Shown piece after piece: positions 5,712 through 7,604 of a stretch of DNA of 7,604 nucleotides. Origin of the DNA: CAYJXJ01 sp964374095 (lineage in GTDB: Bacteria; Elusimicrobiota; Elusimicrobia; UBA1565; UBA9628). The notes below the pieces were generated by a model that saw only the letters and a list, made by a program, of their open reading frames with translations, searched no databases and had not been told where the DNA came from. Made by a program: the position numbers and the translations under genes. The stretch's first letter is position 1; each line of letters starts with the position of its first letter. The DNA is taken from positions 1 to 7,604 of the forward strand of contig CAYJXJ010000203.1 in NCBI GenBank assembly GCA_964374095.1, read 5' to 3'.

Positions 5712-6112
5712 CGGGGCAAAGCCCCCGTCGACACGCGTTCGAAGTCGACCTTCCAGATGGGGACATCGCGCTTGATGCGCTCGACGGTCTCCCGGGCGGC
5801 CGCGAAGGCCTCGCGGCGGTGGCAGGCAAAGACCGCGACGACGAGACTCGCCGCCCGCACCGCCACCTTTCCGAGACGGTGCCGGATCACGACCCGAGCG
5901 CTGAAACGGGCGCCGACGTCTTGGGCGATGCGATCGAGCTTCGTCTCGGCCATGGAAGAATAGGACTCGTAGCGTATCCCCTGTATCTCGGAGCCGGCCT
6001 CGGTGGCGCGCACGCAGCCGACGAAGACGACGAGCGCGCCCTCCTCCGGGCCGACCTGGCCCAGCAAGTCGTCAAGCCCCAGCGGGGCGGTCCCCAGGCC
6101 GTGTTCCTTCAT
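5708..6112 (-). CDS. moaE: Molybdopterin synthase catalytic subunit MoaE
   Basis: MoaE, as a heterotetramer with thiocarboxylated MoaD, adds two sulfurs to cyclic pyranopterin monophosphate to make molybdopterin. In this 134-residue protein GALVVFVGCVRATEAG (25-40) matches the 'GA.V.F.G.VR....G' motif, followed by YESYSSMAE (48-56), the catalytic-region ACHRREAF (96-103) and IKRDVPIWK (113-121). Lys114 and Lys121 are spaced seven apart, like the two active-site lysines of E. coli MoaE (119 and 126). The usual 'G.L.VGE..V' segment reads GKVAVRAASLVV here, so the Gly-Glu is replaced. The C-terminus is short compared with E. coli but like many other MoaEs. The ATG at 6112 lies 13 nt past the moaD stop, after GGGAAG. 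Confidence 0.95.
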   Translation of the reverse strand: MKEHGLGTAPLGLDDLLGQVGPEEGALVVFVGCVRATEAGSEIQGIRYESYSSMAETKLDRIAQDVGARFSARVVIRHRLGKVAVRAASLVVAVFACHRREAFAAARETVERIKRDVPIWKVDFERVSTGALPR

Positions 6113-6125
6113 GGTTTTCTTCCCG

Positions 6126-6365
6126 TCAGCCCCCGCTCACGGGAGGAATCACCGCCAGCTCATCGCCGTCCTTGACCCAGGCGTCGAGACCCGCGAACTC
6201 TCCATTGACGGCGAAGCGCAGGCCGGGCCGGGAGGCCCCGACGGCGGCGAACTCCCGCCAACCCAGGGCTTCGCGCAACGGGATCGGCCCGGCCAGCGGG
6301 CGCTGGGCCTCGCGGCGTCCGGCGGCCGCCGCGGCCGAGCCGAAGAAGAGGATATGGACCGCCAT
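6126..6365 (-). CDS. moaD: Molybdopterin synthase sulfur carrier subunit MoaD
   Basis: MoaD is a ubiquitin-fold protein whose C-terminal Gly-Gly is adenylated (normally by MoeB) and converted to a thiocarboxylate, the sulfur donor for MoaE. At 79 residues it has family length. It begins MAVHILFFGSAAAAAG (1-16), where the family has 'V.vLyFA.lRe..G', contains FAVNGEFAG (51-59) and DGDELAVIPPVSGG (66-79), and ends in the diagnostic PPVSGG. The alanine run at 11-15 takes the place of the usual 'ARELVG' stretch. The start is 9 nt after the tatA stop, with GGGAGGGG as the binding site overlapping the tatA stop codon. No activating enzyme (MoeB) is in the window. Confidence 0.92.
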   Translation of the reverse strand: MAVHILFFGSAAAAAGRREAQRPLAGPIPLREALGWREFAAVGASRPGLRFAVNGEFAGLDAWVKDGDELAVIPPVSGG

Positions 6366-6374
6366 GTCCCCTCC

Positions 6375-6590
6375 CTAGAGCCTATCGCCGGGCGTCTTGG
6401 CCTCGGGCTCCGGACGCGAAGCCTCCCGCGGCTCCGGGGCGTCCTCCGAGAGTTCCTTGAGCCCCGCCTTAAAGGCGTTTATGGATTTTCCCAGCGACCG
6501 CGCCACCTCCGGGATTCTATTGGCCCCGAAAAGCAGCAGCGCGATGACGAGGATGACGAGAAGTTCGCCCGTCCCGATATTCGGCAGCAT
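6375..6590 (-). CDS. tatA: Sec-independent protein translocase TatA
   Basis: TatA oligomerises at TatC to form the passage for folded twin-arginine substrates. The 71-residue product has the classical plan: short N-terminus with Glu9 (GTGELL), a transmembrane helix at 9-22, the hinge FG (21-22), then the amphipathic helix ANRIPEVARSLGKSINAFKAG (23-43) and an acidic, proline-rich tail. Length and the RIPEVARSLGK motif fit TatA rather than the longer TatB. The start is supported by GAGGTGAT (complement of 6596-6603), a near-perfect match to the 16S anti-Shine-Dalgarno, 5 nt before the ATG. It is the first gene of the operon, so TatA and TatC bracket the Moco genes. Confidence 0.95.
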   Translation of the reverse strand: MLPNIGTGELLVILVIALLLFGANRIPEVARSLGKSINAFKAGLKELSEDAPEPREASRPEPEAKTPGDRL

Positions 6591-6616
6591 GTTGGATCAC
6601 CTCGCTTGCTTCCGGT

Positions 6617-6626
6617 GCAACGTTGC
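6617..6626. repeat. 10-bp palindrome in the tatA leader
   Basis: GCAACGTTGC is a perfect palindrome, 27 bases upstream of the tatA ATG and just above its ribosome binding site. It could be an operator or a small RNA stem; chance is possible. GGTGCAA overlaps it at 6614-6620 and recurs at 6648-6654. Confidence 0.3.
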
Positions 6627-6659
6627 GGCCAAAGACCAGATGCACTGGGTGCAATGGCC
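6627..6659 (-). promoter_or_regulatory. Nested hairpin in the tatA 5' leader
   Basis: GGCCA (6627-6631) can pair with TGGCC (6655-6659), and within it TGCAC (6641-6645) pairs with GTGCA (6649-6653) around a triloop. One side is almost continuous and the other has a nine-base bulge. A second stem, GCTTGG/CCAAGC (6680-6685 with 6695-6700), lies further upstream. In the mRNA these would precede the tatA ribosome binding site, a position suited to leader regulation of the Moco operon. I cannot match it to the known Moco riboswitch by eye. Confidence 0.3.
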
Positions 6660-6733
6660 TCAAAAAGCCGGGGGGATGAGCTTGGTCGCGCAGGCCAAGC
6701 CTTGCGCGCGCCTAAAGGGCGCCGCGGCTCATA

Positions 6734-6761
6734 TTTTCATCAAGTTTTTAAGAGGTAAAAT
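6734..6761 (+). promoter_or_regulatory. Candidate sigma-70 promoter for the helicase gene
   Basis: TTTTCA (6734-6739, four of six to the -35 consensus), a 16-base spacer and TAAAAT (6756-6761, five of six to the -10 consensus) lie in the only markedly AT-rich island of the window (about 6731-6776). Transcription would start near 6768, giving a leader of about 70 bases before the ATG at 6838. The same island could hold the divergent promoter for the tatA operon, for which no clear hexamer pair is seen. Confidence 0.4.
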
Positions 6762-6768
6762 GCATTTT
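6757..6768. repeat. 12-bp AT-rich palindrome in the promoter island
   Basis: AAAATGCATTTT is a perfect palindrome overlapping the candidate -10 element. Placed between divergent genes, it is a plausible operator for a dimeric regulator, but no regulator gene is nearby to support this. Confidence 0.3.
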
Positions 6769-6791
6769 AAAAATTGGCATGGAGACCGCTT

Positions 6792-6801
6792 AGCCTAGGC
6801 T
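6792..6801. repeat. 10-bp palindrome upstream of the helicase gene
   Basis: AGCCTAGGCT is a perfect palindrome 36 bases before the helicase start codon. It would lie in the 5' leader or at a promoter-proximal operator. Confidence 0.3.
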
Positions 6802-6837
6802 GCAAGTTGTGACATAGAAGGCCCATCGGGAAGCCGC

Positions 6838-7593
6838 ATGAAACAGGTCGTCATCGAAAACCCCATCATCAACTCGCCGTTTAAGGAACCGACCCGCTAT
6901 TTCCGTTTTTCCGATGAGGGGATCACAAACGATGTCGTTGACGGACGCCGGACCAGTTCCTACTTTGTCCCGATCGCCAAGCCAAAGAAGAAAGGGGCCA
7001 ACCAGCTTCATTTTGAGACGGAGTGGACCCAGGACCGCATCGAAGAGAACAAATTCGTGAACGATATCCGCCGCCGCATTGCCGCGTGGCGCAAGGGCGG
7101 CTGCGTCGGCGTAACTCCCACGACCTCACGATTGCTTGCCTACTGGACCGATCCCAATCGCGAGAAGAAACTGTTCTTCTGCCAGATCGAGGCGCTTGAA
7201 ACAGCGATTTATATCTCCGAGGTAGCCAACAAGTACGGCGATGCCTGGATAGAAAACGCTCTTCGCGGAGCGAACGACTCTTCAAACCCCGGCCTGCCGC
7301 GCGAGGCCTTCAAGATGGCCACGGGCTCGGGCAAAACCGTCGTCATGACCATGCTCATTGCATGGCAGACGCTTAATAAGAGAGCCAACCCGCAGGACGC
7401 CAGATACTCCGACACATTCTTGGTCGTTACGCCGGGCATCACAATCCGAGATCGGCTGCGGGTTCTGCTGCCCAACGACCCCGGAAACTACTACAGCCAG
7501 CGCGATATCGTTCCCGTCCAGCTCCAAGAACAGCTTGGGCAGGCAAAGTTCAGGCTCATGGCACGAAGGTGTGGGCTACCGTCCATGGCCTGA
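6838..7593 (+). CDS. Type III restriction enzyme-like SF2 helicase, N-terminal fragment
   Basis: The N-terminal 237 residues closely resemble, from memory, a large DEAD/DEAH helicase/restriction subunit family (type III Res-like, about 900-1000 residues), which cleaves or translocates DNA with ATP as part of a restriction system. Visible: MKQVVIENPIINSPF at the start, DEGIT and SSYFVPI, then LAYWTDPNREKKLFFCQIEA (100-119), the Walker A FKMATGSGKTVVM (158-170) and motif Ia-like VVTPGITIRDRLRVLLPNDP (196-215). After LGQAK (Lys237, codon ending at 7548) the expected helicase continuation with a DEAD/DExH box is absent. Fifteen unrelated residues follow before a TGA at 7591-7593. No nuclease or C-terminal helicase domain is present, so the product is unlikely to work alone. 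The start ATG has only a weak GGGAAG site. Base composition is visibly less GC-rich than the Moco genes, consistent with transfer. A partner methyltransferase is not in the window. Confidence 0.85.
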   Translation: MKQVVIENPIINSPFKEPTRYFRFSDEGITNDVVDGRRTSSYFVPIAKPKKKGANQLHFETEWTQDRIEENKFVNDIRRRIAAWRKGGCVGVTPTTSRLLAYWTDPNREKKLFFCQIEALETAIYISEVANKYGDAWIENALRGANDSSNPGLPREAFKMATGSGKTVVMTMLIAWQTLNKRANPQDARYSDTFLVVTPGITIRDRLRVLLPNDPGNYYSQRDIVPVQLQEQLGQAKFRLMARRCGLPSMA

Positions 7594-7595
7594 AC
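7548..7595. repeat. Inverted repeat at the helicase break point
   Basis: GTTCAGGCTCATGG (7548-7561) pairs with CCATGGCCTGAAC (7583-7595), 13 pairs with one extra T (7556) in the left arm and a 21-base spacer. The left arm begins at the very base where the helicase family resemblance ends. It may be the end of an inserted element, a rearrangement junction, or an assembly artefact; only 9 bases remain to the window end, so this cannot be resolved here. Confidence 0.45.
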
Positions 7596-7604
7596 TGAGC
7601 CATC

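Noticed and set aside
4551..5963. A 470-codon open frame on the plus strand
   Set aside because: It is the antisense of moeA and moaE, with an Arg/Gly/His/Pro-rich translation and no family motif; a typical shadow in high-GC coding DNA.
1..7604. tRNA, rRNA, CRISPR array or replication origin
   Set aside because: No cloverleaf, conserved rRNA segment, regularly spaced direct repeats or DnaA-box cluster was seen on either strand.

Overview
The window is a high-GC bacterial segment, GC-rich in nearly every gene except the right end. Its centre is one tightly packed minus-strand operon, read right to left from about 6590 to 2196: tatA, moaD, moaE, moeA, mobA, moaA, tatC. It combines most of the molybdenum cofactor (Moco) pathway with a two-component TatA/TatC protein translocase. 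Neighbouring genes overlap by 4 bp (ATGA) or 17 bp, or lie 3 to 13 nt apart, so co-transcription and translational coupling are likely. The logic is coherent: MoaA starts cyclic pyranopterin synthesis from GTP, MoaD and MoaE form molybdopterin synthase, MoeA inserts molybdate, MobA adds GMP, and the Tat system exports folded cofactor-loaded enzymes. moaC, moeB/MoaD-activating, mogA/moaB and tatB genes are not in the window. The taxon cannot be named from this sequence; TatA plus TatC without TatB, and high GC, fit several bacterial phyla.

Left part (1-1376): three minus-strand genes of unknown function, probably one transcription unit read right to left. They are an exported protein with an N-terminal hydrophobic segment (759-1376, GTG start), a 115-residue single-pass membrane protein (349-696), and a 77-residue soluble helical protein with a strong Shine-Dalgarno (67-300). 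Positions 1-66 hold nothing recognisable.

1377-2195: a divergent promoter region, then a small plus-strand gene at 1519-1711 broken by a +1-type frameshift. Its C-terminus resembles the DUF4404 family. From 1712 to 2195 no convincing gene is seen. That stretch lies between convergent genes and holds a run of five inverted repeats, two of them long and nearly perfect (1822-1871 and 2016-2069).

Right part (6591-7604): a divergent intergenic region with an AT-rich promoter island and several short palindromes, then a plus-strand gene at 6838 with lower GC. It encodes the N-terminal quarter of a type III restriction enzyme-like superfamily 2 helicase with an intact Walker A motif. The family-like sequence stops abruptly after Lys237 (base 7548), exactly where an imperfect inverted repeat begins, and the frame closes 15 codons later. 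This suggests an insertion or rearrangement junction, or an assembly edge, within a horizontally acquired defence gene.
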